DNA from: Chromatocurvus sp964613795
Lineage (GTDB): Bacteria; Pseudomonadota; Gammaproteobacteria; Pseudomonadales; Halieaceae
DNA length: 64,000 nucleotides
Direction of reading: 5' to 3'
NCBI GenBank assembly: GCA_964613795.1
Contig: CAZTJR010000003.1
Location: 1-64,000, forward strand
The notes beneath the pieces are model-generated. The model was not told where the DNA came from. It made no database searches and saw only the letters and a list, made by a program, of their open reading frames with translations. The position numbers and the translations under genes are program-made. This document shows positions 1-7,992 of this stretch, in pieces. Every line of letters begins with the position of its first letter. The first letter of the stretch is position 1.

Positions 1-2
1 AC

Positions 3-1694
3 CGACTCACGTCTGCGGTAGACGGTTCCGCATCCTGCATCATGCTTGCGAATAGCCGACACGAGATAGTGTACACAAATCCGGCTGCCCAGCGCGTGCT
101 GCGGCGTCGCGCCAGCAAGCTGCGCGAGCAATTCCCCGGCTTCGATCCGGAGGATCTGGAAGGTCAGACGATTGACCGCTTTTTTGACGATGCGTCGCAC
201 ACGCCGGCCATGCTCGCCGATGCGCGCCAGATGCCGATCAACGTTGCCATCAGCGCCAAGGGTGCCGATTTCACGCTGAATGCCACGCTGATCAAAAGCG
301 AACAGGGCAAGTACATGGGCAATATGCTCGAGTGGGAAGATGTCACTCAGGCAAAGACGGCAGAGCGCGAGATCCGTGCGCTGATCGCGGGCGCTGCCCG
401 AGGCCGGTTCGATGCCCGTCTGGACGTCGAGGAGTATGAAGGTTTCCTTCGCACTGTCTCCAGTCTGCTCAACGATCTCCTGGAGGTGACCGGTAGCGGG
501 TTGAATGATATTGCTGCGGTGATGAACCAACTCGCCGCCGGCGATCTGAGCGGGCGCATTGACGGTGACTATGAGGGCCTGTTCAAGCAGCTGCAGGACG
601 ACGTGAACAACACGGTTGGCGCGCTCAGTGCCGGCTTTACCGATGTTGCCAGAGTGCTTTCCGGACTCGCCGAGGGCGACCTCACTGGCTATATCGATGC
701 CGACCATCCGGGTCTGTTCCGGCAGCTCAAGGAGGATGTCAACACCACCATGGAGCGGCTGACGGACATCGTGTCCAGCATCCGCGAGAGTGCATCGACG
801 ATCAATGCCTCTGCGGGCGAAATCTCCAAGGGAAACCTCGACCTGTCGCAGCGTACGGAAGAGCAGGCGTCATCGCTTGAGGAGACGGCGTCGAGCATGG
901 AGCAGATGACCTCGGTAGTGCGTTCCAGTGCCGATAACGCCCGTGAGGCCAACCAGCTTGCCGGCGGTGCCCAGGAGCAGGCGGAAAAAGGTGGTGAGGT
1001 GGTCGACAAGGCGATCAGCGCCATGCAGGCCATCAGCGAGTCATCAGGTGAGATATCCGAGATCATCAGTGTGATTGATGAAATTGCTTTCCAGACCAAC
1101 CTGCTCGCGCTCAATGCCGCCGTCGAGGCGGCCCGCGCCGGCGAGCAGGGACGCGGTTTTGCCGTGGTCGCAGCTGAAGTGCGCAACCTGGCGCAGCGCA
1201 GCGCCGCTGCGGCGAAGGAGATCAAGACGCTGATCAAGACCAGCGTGACGAAAGTAGAGGATGGTTCGCGCCTGGTCGACTCTTCCGGTGAGACACTGTC
1301 GGCGATAGTGGTCAGTGTGAAGAAAGTGACCAGCATTATTGCCGAGCTGTATGCGGCCTCAGAGGAGCAGTCATCGGGCATTGAACAGGTCAATAAAGCA
1401 GTGATGCAGCTGGACGAAGTGACGCAGCAGAATGCCGCACTGGTCGAGGAGGCAGCCGCGGCGAGCAAGTCAATGGATGAGCAGACCCTGGCGCTGAGAG
1501 ATCTGGTCTCGCGGTTCCGGCTGGCGGAGACACTGCCGTCTGCCGCTGCTGGTCTGCGGCCGCCTCAGCAGTCGGCGCCGGCGAGACAGCAATCACCGAC
1601 GCGTTCGCCGAATCACAGACCCTCGCCGACGAGTAGTCGCCGACCAGGGCCAGCGCCGGCAGCTACCGCTGAGGAGGACTGGGAAGAGTTCTAG
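3..1694 (+). CDS. Soluble methyl-accepting chemotaxis protein with PAS domain (5' partial)
   Basis: A chemoreceptor that would signal to CheA/CheW. The frame stays open to the window edge, and codons upstream of the ATG at 42 still read like a PAS domain, so the true start lies outside the window. Visible order: PAS fold (about the first 110 residues, with IVYTNPAAQ), two HAMP-like repeats (AAGDLSGRIDGDYEGLF and AEGDLTGYIDADHPGLF), then the methyl-accepting signalling domain with the conserved hairpin tip (EIAFQTNLLALNAAVEAARA). A Pro/Ser-rich linker leads to the terminal pentapeptide DWEEF, which resembles the CheR/CheB tether of high-abundance receptors. I see no membrane segment, so it is probably cytoplasmic. 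The ligand or cofactor of the PAS domain cannot be told from sequence. No che genes lie nearby. Confidence 0.93.
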   Translation, partial: RLTSAVDGSASCIMLANSRHEIVYTNPAAQRVLRRRASKLREQFPGFDPEDLEGQTIDRFFDDASHTPAMLADARQMPINVAISAKGADFTLNATLIKSEQGKYMGNMLEWEDVTQAKTAEREIRALIAGAARGRFDARLDVEEYEGFLRTVSSLLNDLLEVTGSGLNDIAAVMNQLAAGDLSGRIDGDYEGLFKQLQDDVNNTVGALSAGFTDVARVLSGLAEGDLTGYIDADHPGLFRQLKEDVNTTMERLTDIVSSIRESASTINASAGEISKGNLDLSQRTEEQASSLEETASSMEQMTSVVRSSADNAREANQLAGGAQEQAEKGGEVVDKAISAMQAISESSGEISEIISVIDEIAFQTNLLALNAAVEAARAGEQGRGFAVVAAEVRNLAQRSAAAAKEIKTLIKTSVTKVEDGSRLVDSSGETLSAIVVSVKKVTSIIAELYAASEEQSSGIEQVNKAVMQLDEVTQQNAALVEEAAAASKSMDEQTLALRDLVSRFRLAETLPSAAAGLRPPQQSAPARQQSPTRSPNHRPSPTSSRRPGPAPAATAEEDWEEF

Positions 1695-1704
1695 TGGGTG
1701 GCGT

Positions 1705-1730
1705 CGCGTGGTCAACCGGCAGGCCACGCG
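1705..1730. terminator. Possible bidirectional hairpin between convergent genes
   Basis: An inverted repeat (CGCGTGG, 12-nt loop, CCACGCG) lies in the 52-nt gap between the convergent chemoreceptor and hemS genes. There is no T-tract on either side, so intrinsic termination is only a possibility suggested by position. Confidence 0.3.
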
Positions 1731-1746
1731 GCGCGGCCCCCGGTTA

Positions 1747-2820
1747 TCAGCCCGCCCTGCAGTGCTGCAGCACCGAGTCAAAAATAGCGTTCATGGTGGG
1801 CGGCGTTGAGTCGGTCTCGGTGCGTTTGCCAAAGACCTGCAGTATGGTCTCCCCGCAGCTGCCATAGCACTCCAGCGAGCGCACCGGTCCGTGCCGCGTG
1901 GGCTTGGTAACCACCCAGGCGTTGCTGATGCTGCCGTCGCGCACGTGCAGATCAACTTTCGGGTCCAGAATGTTGAGCCAGCCGCTGGTTGCGACAACGC
2001 GCTGGATCTGGCCGATGTAGATCTGTACCAGACCGCGATTACCCACGAAGATCATCACATTCTCTGCTGCGTCTGCGGCCTGCTGCAGCGTCAGCTGCAG
2101 GGCCTCGGGGTTGACCGGGATTACGCGGGACTCGCCGGCGAGCCGCAGCGCCTGCATTCGCGTCACGGCGCAACGCTTGAGCAGGCCGATGAAATCGTGG
2201 GTGTCTTCAAGCGCATCCCAGCGACGGTGCAGTTCTGCCACATCCACCTCGCTGTCAGGTCGCGGCGTTTCCGGAATGGCTGCCTCGACGGCGGGCAAGC
2301 CCGCTAGCGGGTGTTGCGGCACCCATTGTGCACACAGGCTGCGATAGGCAGTCTCATCGCTGGTGAATACCTTGTGGATACTCATGCCGTGAGCGTCGAA
2401 AAACTGCACGCTGTACCGTGGCGCGGATTTTCCCGGGGTCACCACCGCATAGGCATGTAACCAGTGTCGGGCGAAAATGCGCATATCGATGGAGCCGACG
2501 GTCTGTCCCATGGCGGGGCCGAAAAACGCCAGGTTTTCGTAGTGTCCTGTTTGTTCCAGAACCGCGTGGTCGTTGCGTGTCATTGTGCGCAGTTCCCCCC
2601 AGGCAGCAATGGTGCCGAGAAGACCCGGGATGTCATCTGTACGCAAGGCGCGTACATCGCTGCCGCCGGTCGCTACCAGGAGTTCCAGCTCCGAGACGCC
2701 GAGCTCACTGGCCGCGTTGCGCAGATAGCCGCGCGGATTCTGTGCGCGCCAGGCGGCAAATTGCTCCGACAGTTCTGCGGCCCGGGTGTCAAGGGGAGAT
2801 GAGATGGCGACGTTTGTCAT
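1747..2820 (-). CDS. hemS: Hemin-degrading/heme-trafficking factor HemS/HmuS
   Basis: Cytoplasmic heme-handling protein of the HemS/HmuS/ChuS family, which accepts heme from the ABC importer and sequesters or degrades it. The 357-residue protein shows the family pattern of two related halves, with the stretch HYENLAFFGPAMGQTVGSID in the N-terminal half and a second copy-like region in the C-terminal half. I chose the ATG at 2820 rather than the in-frame start 42 nt upstream because GAGGA precedes it at normal spacing and the protein then starts MTNVAISSPL, as homologues do. It is the last gene of the heme operon, 34 nt after hmuV. Family identity is firm; whether it degrades heme or only carries it is not decided by sequence. 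Confidence 0.93.
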   Translation of the reverse strand: MTNVAISSPLDTRAAELSEQFAAWRAQNPRGYLRNAASELGVSELELLVATGGSDVRALRTDDIPGLLGTIAAWGELRTMTRNDHAVLEQTGHYENLAFFGPAMGQTVGSIDMRIFARHWLHAYAVVTPGKSAPRYSVQFFDAHGMSIHKVFTSDETAYRSLCAQWVPQHPLAGLPAVEAAIPETPRPDSEVDVAELHRRWDALEDTHDFIGLLKRCAVTRMQALRLAGESRVIPVNPEALQLTLQQAADAAENVMIFVGNRGLVQIYIGQIQRVVATSGWLNILDPKVDLHVRDGSISNAWVVTKPTRHGPVRSLECYGSCGETILQVFGKRTETDSTPPTMNAIFDSVLQHCRAG

Positions 2821-2854
2821 AATAGTTCCTCGCGGTTGTTGTGGACAGAAGACC

Positions 2855-3634
2855 TCAGGCAATCACCACCAGCCGATTCAGGGCTGGCAGATACTCAACG
2901 TGTACCGGGGCGCCATAGACGGCGCTCAGCCGCTCAGGCGTCATCACGGCATCAGGCGTCCCGACACCGGCAATGCGACCGCTCTCAAGGAGAAGCACGC
3001 GATCGGCAAATCGGGTGGCAAGATCCAGATCGTGAAGCACTACCAGAACCCCGGTATGGTCGGCAGTGAGATTTCGCAACAGCTGCAGCATTTGCCGGGC
3101 ATGCGCGACGTCGAGATTCGCTGTTGGCTCATCCAGCAGCAGCCAGCGCGGCGCCTGATCATCCGGCGTAGGCCATATCTGCAGCCAGCCGGCGGCAAAC
3201 TGCACGCGCTGGCGTTCACCGCTGGAGAGCGACATGAATATCCGCTGTTGAAGCGCTCCGAGCTCGCAGCGCTGCAGGACACGGTTGAGTGCGTCAGCCG
3301 CGAAGGCGCTGCCGAATCGATCACCGTGCAGCCAACCCATGGACACCACGTCGGCGACGGTATAGTCAAACGCCATCTGCGGCGGAGGGCCGACCACAGC
3401 GCGCCGCGCGGCGCGCTGCTGGAGGCTGATCTGTTGCAGGTTCTGCCCCGCCATCTCGATCCACCCGCTGTCGACCGGCAGATCCCCAGCCAGGGCGCCG
3501 AGCAGGGTGGATTTGCCCGCGCCGTTGGGCCCTACCACGGCGAGGACCTCGCCCGGCTGCACCTCGACATCGACATCCGCCAGCAGCAACCGGCCGCTGC
3601 GGCGTACACAAAGATTTCTGGCGAGCAGGCTCAT
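2855..3634 (-). CDS. hmuV: Heme ABC transporter ATP-binding protein HmuV
   Basis: ATPase of the inner-membrane heme importer. The 259-residue protein has Walker A (GPNGAGKST, about residue 35), the ABC signature LSSGERQRVQFA, Walker B (WLLLDEPTANLD) and the switch histidine (VLHDLDLA). The C-terminus is typical of HmuV-type ATPases. Its ATG overlaps the hmuU stop by 4 nt, which suggests translational coupling. Partners are the permease HmuU and the binding protein HmuT next to it. A vitamin B12 or siderophore ATPase looks much the same; the hemS and hmuT neighbours decide for heme. Confidence 0.93.
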   Translation of the reverse strand: MSLLARNLCVRRSGRLLLADVDVEVQPGEVLAVVGPNGAGKSTLLGALAGDLPVDSGWIEMAGQNLQQISLQQRAARRAVVGPPPQMAFDYTVADVVSMGWLHGDRFGSAFAADALNRVLQRCELGALQQRIFMSLSSGERQRVQFAAGWLQIWPTPDDQAPRWLLLDEPTANLDVAHARQMLQLLRNLTADHTGVLVVLHDLDLATRFADRVLLLESGRIAGVGTPDAVMTPERLSAVYGAPVHVEYLPALNRLVVIA

Positions 3635-4689
3635 GCGCTGCGCACCCGCAGAATCAGCCAGAAGAAGAAAGGCGCACCGATGGCGCTGGTAATAAGTCCG
3701 ACGGGCATCTCGGCCGGAATCACCAGCGTGCGTGCGCCGAGATCTGCGCCAATGGTGAGACTGGCGCCGAGCAGTGCGGAGGCCGGCAGCAGGTAGTGGT
3801 GACGCACACCCGCCAGCATTCGGGCGATGTGGGGTACCACGAGACCGACAAATCCGATGGTGCCGGCGACGGCCACCCCCGCGCCGACCGCAACCGCAAC
3901 ACCAAAGATTACGCGGCGCTTGAGACTGCGTAGGCAGACGCCGAGACGCTCCGCCTCCAGCTCACCAAGCTGCAGCCGATCCAGCTGACGCGCTGTTGGC
4001 AGCACGATGGCGAGCGCCACCCCGATCAGTGCTACTGCGGGTATGACCGTATTCCAGCGGTTGCCGCCGAAACTACCCATGGTCCAGAACGTCAGTGAGC
4101 GGAGTTCGCCATCATTGGCCACCCAGGTAAACAGACCGATACCCACGCCCGACATGGCGTTGACGGCAATGCCGAGCAGCAGCAGACCGACAACGTTGCG
4201 CTGACCGTGACGACAGGCAAGCACGTACAGCCCCGAGGTCACGATGAGTGCGCCGATAATCGCCGCGAGAGGCAGGCTGTAGGGCATCAGGTAATCCGGT
4301 ATGGACAGCTGGTTGCCGAACACGATCATCGAAATGGCGCCGAGCGCGGCGCCGGACGACACGCCGATCAACTGCGGCTCGGCCAGCGGGTTGCGAAACA
4401 GACCCTGCAGGCAGGCGCCGGCGATCGCCAGCGCGGCCCCGACCGAGCCGGCCAGAAGAACCCGTGGCAGGCGAAGCTCGAGCAGCACGGCGCGCTGCAG
4501 TCCAGACAGGTCGACGGTTCCCAGAAGAAAACCAGGAATATTCAGTTCCACAGCGCCGGCGCTGATGGCAATCAGGGTAATAGCAATCAGCAGGCCGCTA
4601 TACAGAAGCAGCCGCTGATTGGGCAGGCTGGCGTGCCAGGAACGCGGTCGTGGCTCGACGGCGGCGCCAGTGCTGATTTCAGCACTCAT
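3631..4689 (-). CDS. hmuU: Heme ABC transporter permease HmuU (FecCD family)
   Basis: Inner-membrane permease of 352 residues with about ten predicted hydrophobic segments. It carries family motifs such as GAALAIAGACLQGLFRNPLAEP and the late GTIGFVGLVVPHIARMLAG, the coupling region that contacts the ATPase. It overlaps hmuT upstream and hmuV downstream by 4 nt each. It should work as a homodimer with two HmuV subunits to move heme from the periplasm to the cytoplasm. It is a paralogue of the btuC-type permease at 46600-47640, so this window holds two FecCD systems with different cargo. Confidence 0.93.
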   Translation of the reverse strand: MSAEISTGAAVEPRPRSWHASLPNQRLLLYSGLLIAITLIAISAGAVELNIPGFLLGTVDLSGLQRAVLLELRLPRVLLAGSVGAALAIAGACLQGLFRNPLAEPQLIGVSSGAALGAISMIVFGNQLSIPDYLMPYSLPLAAIIGALIVTSGLYVLACRHGQRNVVGLLLLGIAVNAMSGVGIGLFTWVANDGELRSLTFWTMGSFGGNRWNTVIPAVALIGVALAIVLPTARQLDRLQLGELEAERLGVCLRSLKRRVIFGVAVAVGAGVAVAGTIGFVGLVVPHIARMLAGVRHHYLLPASALLGASLTIGADLGARTLVIPAEMPVGLITSAIGAPFFFWLILRVRSA

Positions 4690-5552
4690 CGCGCTGCCTC
4701 CAGCTCTGCGCGCAGCGCGGCGGCCGTGGCCAGTGTGCGTGGGCCGAAACCAAGCATGGCCATGCCGTCCATCACGATAATGCGCCGATTCTGCGCCGCC
4801 GGCGTAAGACGCAGTGCCGGGTGTGCCAGCAGTGCCTGCATGCCGCCCGCGTCATCGAGGCCGCGCTGAGTGATGACGATGAAATCCGGTGCCGCTAGCA
4901 GCATCGCCTCTTCCGAGACGCCTTTCCAGCCGTCGATGTCGCGCATGGCATTGTCCAGACCGGCTACGGTCAGCAGGCCGTGACCCGACGTGTTGCTGCC
5001 TGCTGCGAGGGGAGCGCCGCCGCGCACTCCCAGCAGCACGACCCCCCGTGCTTCAGCCGCGGCGTTTTTGCCAAGGGGCGCCAGGGTGCTCGCAACGAGG
5101 GTCTCGCCGGCCGCCGGATTGCCCACCGCAGCCGCGACGCAGCGGATTTTCTTGGCAACACCGGCGGCGTCAAAGCTCTCTGGCACAATGAGCATGTCCA
5201 CACCGAGGGATTCGAGCTGTGCGACGACCTCCGGGGGGCCCATGTCATGTTCACCGAGCACCAGCGTTGGCGCCAGTGACAGAATGCCCTCGGCGGACAG
5301 GTCGCGTACGTAGCCGATCTGCGGCAGGCCTCGCGCCGCATCCGGATACGTGGCTGTACGATCGACCGCGACAATGCGCTGTTCCTCGCCCAGTTCGTAC
5401 AGGATCTCGGTCAGCGAGCCACCGGCCACGGCGATGCGTGTGGCGTCCGCCGCCTTCTCGCCGCAGCTCATGGCCTGCGCGGTCGTGCCCACAAGGAAAA
5501 GACAGCCAGCGGCCAGCGCAGGTTTCCAGCCGCCTTGCCGACGCGGGCTCAC
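4686..5552 (-). CDS. hmuT: Periplasmic hemin-binding protein HmuT
   Basis: Periplasmic solute-binding protein that delivers heme to HmuUV. The N-terminus has a signal peptide (hydrophobic stretch AAGCLFLVGTTAQA) and no lipobox. The mature part has the class III binding-protein opening IAVAGGSLTEILYELG and the segment IGYVRDLSAEGILSL; a tyrosine in this position is a heme ligand in ShuT/HmuT homologues. Two adjacent GTG codons (5555 and 5552) could start it. I prefer 5552, which gives a 4-nt overlap with the receptor stop and better spacing from GAGGG. Length (288 residues) is normal. Confidence 0.9.
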   Translation of the reverse strand: MSPRRQGGWKPALAAGCLFLVGTTAQAMSCGEKAADATRIAVAGGSLTEILYELGEEQRIVAVDRTATYPDAARGLPQIGYVRDLSAEGILSLAPTLVLGEHDMGPPEVVAQLESLGVDMLIVPESFDAAGVAKKIRCVAAAVGNPAAGETLVASTLAPLGKNAAAEARGVVLLGVRGGAPLAAGSNTSGHGLLTVAGLDNAMRDIDGWKGVSEEAMLLAAPDFIVITQRGLDDAGGMQALLAHPALRLTPAAQNRRIIVMDGMAMLGFGPRTLATAAALRAELEAAR

Positions 5553-7810
5553 CACACTGCCCTCAGGTTGACGCTGACGTTGCGACCGGGTCGCGAAAAG
5601 CGCATTGGGTTGTCCTCGCCGATACCTGCCGTATCGGCCCAGCGGATATAGGTTTCATCCATCAGGTTGAACACCCCCAGGTCGATGCTGATGCGATCCG
5701 AGAGCTCGGCATGCACGAGGAAATCCAGCAGGTGAAAACTGTCGGTGGCGAAGCGATCACCGTCGATGTCGCTGCTATCCTTATCCGCCGACCAGGTCCA
5801 GATCAGTTCGCTGCTCCAGGCGCTCTGTGCGGGTGCCCAGCGCAGACCGAGTACGCTACTGAGGGGGTCTACCGTGTTGATCGGGATATTTTCGTTGGAT
5901 TCACCGCTTGCGTAGGCGGCCGCACCTTCCAGGGAGAATGCGGCGAGGACGGGACTGAGTACGCCAAGCGCAACTTGTCCGCGGAATTCGACGCCCTCAA
6001 TGTCCACCGCGCCGCGATTGACTGACTGGAAGGTCAGCAGTCCGTCTCCAGGGTCAATGCCGCCGGTGGGGGCGAACACGGGCGCGATAACGTTGGCTTC
6101 GATAAAATTGTCGTAGCGGGTGGTGAAGGCAGCGACCTGTGCCTGTCCCCAGCGATTATTGAAACGCAGTCCCATCTCGTAGCCGGTGCTGGTTTCCGAG
6201 GCAAGGTTGGGAGCCGCTATGGTCTTGTAGCCGCCGAGAAAGTTCGAGAAACCGACGTTGACATCGTCGTAGGGCGGCGCACGAAAGCCCTCGCTGTAGC
6301 GCGCCCAGCCCGCGATTGCCGGGGTGAACTGATACAGCGCACCTAGCTTCAGGGTGAGGTCTGAATCATCAAAGTCCTCGGGCGCGGGTACGCCCGGGTT
6401 GCCGTTGAAATACAGCGCGTCGGGGCTGGTGCTGGCCGAATAGTCGTCATAGCGAAGACCGGGCGTGATGCGCAGGCGACCGTCGAGAAACACCATCTCG
6501 TCCTGCAGGAAGAGTGCACGGTTCTCGACGTCAGTCGGTGGGAAATCGCGTGTCGGCAGCGGAAAGAATTCGGGGACAGCTGTGCCCGTCACGGCATTCA
6601 CACTGCCGCCGTCGCGCAGGTTGGCGTTGTCCGTGCGGTACCAGTCGACACCGAAGGTCACTGTATGCTCGGCGCCAAACCCCTGGGTAGAGTGGCTGGC
6701 CTGGGCAAACAGGCCATCGATCTGCTGCTCAAAGGTGGACCGGCGCTCACGCCTGAGTGCTCCGAGCCGCGGTGACGTGCGCTGGTCGAGTGTCAGCTGC
6801 TGGGTTTCCGAGGTCTGGCGATACACCGTGAGCTGTGCATTGTTCAGGAAACCGCTGGCGCTGTCGTAGCGATAGCTCAGACTGTAGCGGGCGCGTTCCC
6901 GCTGATCCTGCGCGTTGCGCGCATCCGTGACAACCCCGCGCACCATCTCCCCGAAATCCGACAGCAGCGTGGTGTCCACGTCCGCATCCAGCAGATCCAG
7001 AGCAAAAATGAGGTTGTGTCCCTCGGCGGGACTGACGGCGAGTTTGGCGCCGAAAGAGCGAGTGTCGATGGCCTGCGGGTCGGCTTTACTACGTTCTCTA
7101 CCGAAGCCGCCGATGTCGCCGGCGGTCTGCGTCTCCTCAGCCGAGCGCTGGGTGTAGGTGATCAGGCCGGCCACGCGCTCGGTGCCGTAGGCGGCGTTGA
7201 GTGAGCCCATAACGCTGTTGTCCTCGCTGGAGTAGCCTGCCTTGGTGTCGAGGTACAGCGGTTCATCGGCGGACACGTACTCATTCGGTGCCCGCGTCGT
7301 CACGGACACCACACCCCCCAGCGCATCGCTGCCGTAAAGCGTGGAGGAGGGGCCGCGTGCTATCTCCACACGGGAAATCGTATCAACGTCGACGAAGTCG
7401 CGCCGCGCTGACAGGAAGGGGCCGAAAGAGAACTCTTCGGGCATGCGGATGCCATCCACCAATGTGAGCACGCGGTTGCCGCCGATGCCGCGAATGGTGA
7501 AACCTTCAAGGCCGAAGCGGCTGCCGCCGCCGGCAACGCTGACCCCGGGTTCAAATCGGATCAGATCCTGAATGTCGCGCACCAGCCAGCGGTCAATGTC
7601 CTCGCGCCCGTAGACCGAGATGGTCGCCTCCACCTCACTCAGGCGGCGTTCGGTGCGAGTGCCAACAACGGTCACCGTTTCAAGTGCCGGATCGGGGATG
7701 GACGGAGCGGCGCTGTCTGCTGAGGGTGGGGTGGATTGCGCGATAACCCATGAGGGCAGAAAGCAGAGGGGCAGCAATGATCTCGCGAGAATGGTGCGGT
7801 GGACAGGCAC
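5549..7810 (-). CDS. TonB-dependent heme/hemoglobin receptor
   Basis: Outer-membrane receptor of 753 residues that starts the heme operon. It has a signal peptide, a TonB-box-like ETVTVVGT segment, a plug domain (VDGIRMPEEF, then RVEIARGPSSTLYGSDALGGVVSVTTR) and a beta-barrel ending in the aromatic residue W. The FRAP-type motif (EGFRAPPYDDVN) and an APNL motif are present, as in heme/hemoglobin receptors. No histidine lies between them, although HemR-type receptors have one there. The start is a GTG at 7810, preceded by a strong AGGAGG at good spacing. Position next to hmuTUV-hemS and a Fur-type box upstream support heme as cargo; whether it takes free heme or hemoprotein is open. Confidence 0.92.
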   Translation of the reverse strand: MPVHRTILARSLLPLCFLPSWVIAQSTPPSADSAAPSIPDPALETVTVVGTRTERRLSEVEATISVYGREDIDRWLVRDIQDLIRFEPGVSVAGGGSRFGLEGFTIRGIGGNRVLTLVDGIRMPEEFSFGPFLSARRDFVDVDTISRVEIARGPSSTLYGSDALGGVVSVTTRAPNEYVSADEPLYLDTKAGYSSEDNSVMGSLNAAYGTERVAGLITYTQRSAEETQTAGDIGGFGRERSKADPQAIDTRSFGAKLAVSPAEGHNLIFALDLLDADVDTTLLSDFGEMVRGVVTDARNAQDQRERARYSLSYRYDSASGFLNNAQLTVYRQTSETQQLTLDQRTSPRLGALRRERRSTFEQQIDGLFAQASHSTQGFGAEHTVTFGVDWYRTDNANLRDGGSVNAVTGTAVPEFFPLPTRDFPPTDVENRALFLQDEMVFLDGRLRITPGLRYDDYSASTSPDALYFNGNPGVPAPEDFDDSDLTLKLGALYQFTPAIAGWARYSEGFRAPPYDDVNVGFSNFLGGYKTIAAPNLASETSTGYEMGLRFNNRWGQAQVAAFTTRYDNFIEANVIAPVFAPTGGIDPGDGLLTFQSVNRGAVDIEGVEFRGQVALGVLSPVLAAFSLEGAAAYASGESNENIPINTVDPLSSVLGLRWAPAQSAWSSELIWTWSADKDSSDIDGDRFATDSFHLLDFLVHAELSDRISIDLGVFNLMDETYIRWADTAGIGEDNPMRFSRPGRNVSVNLRAVW

Positions 7811-7850
7811 GGAAACCTCCTGGAGTCAGTGAACGATAAACACAATAGAA

Positions 7851-7873
7851 AATATAATCGTTCTCATTCGTAA
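7851..7873 (-). promoter_or_regulatory. Fur box upstream of the heme operon
   Basis: On the minus strand the sequence TGAGAACGATTATAT matches the 7-1-7 Fur core (TGATAAT-N-ATTATCA) at most positions. It lies about 40-60 nt before the receptor start, in an AT-rich patch unlike its surroundings. This fits iron-dependent repression of the whole receptor-hmuTUV-hemS unit. Confidence 0.72.
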
Positions 7874-7963
7874 TACAAGTTTTTTTTCAGGCGAGAGGAA
7901 TCAGGTGCCTTGCACCCGTGATCGGTGATGACACGGGGTCTGCGTGAGGGGATGTTTTCTGGC

Positions 7964-7987
7964 TGCCGGCTGCGCCAGCAGCCGGCA
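7964..7987. terminator. Perfect 10-bp hairpin after the RND pump gene
   Basis: TGCCGGCTGC and its exact reverse complement flank a GCCA loop, 6 nt beyond the stop of the RND gene and upstream of the heme operon promoter. No T-tract follows on either strand, so it may be a weak or factor-assisted terminator or a 3' end stabiliser. Confidence 0.4.
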
Positions 7988-7992
7988 CAAGC

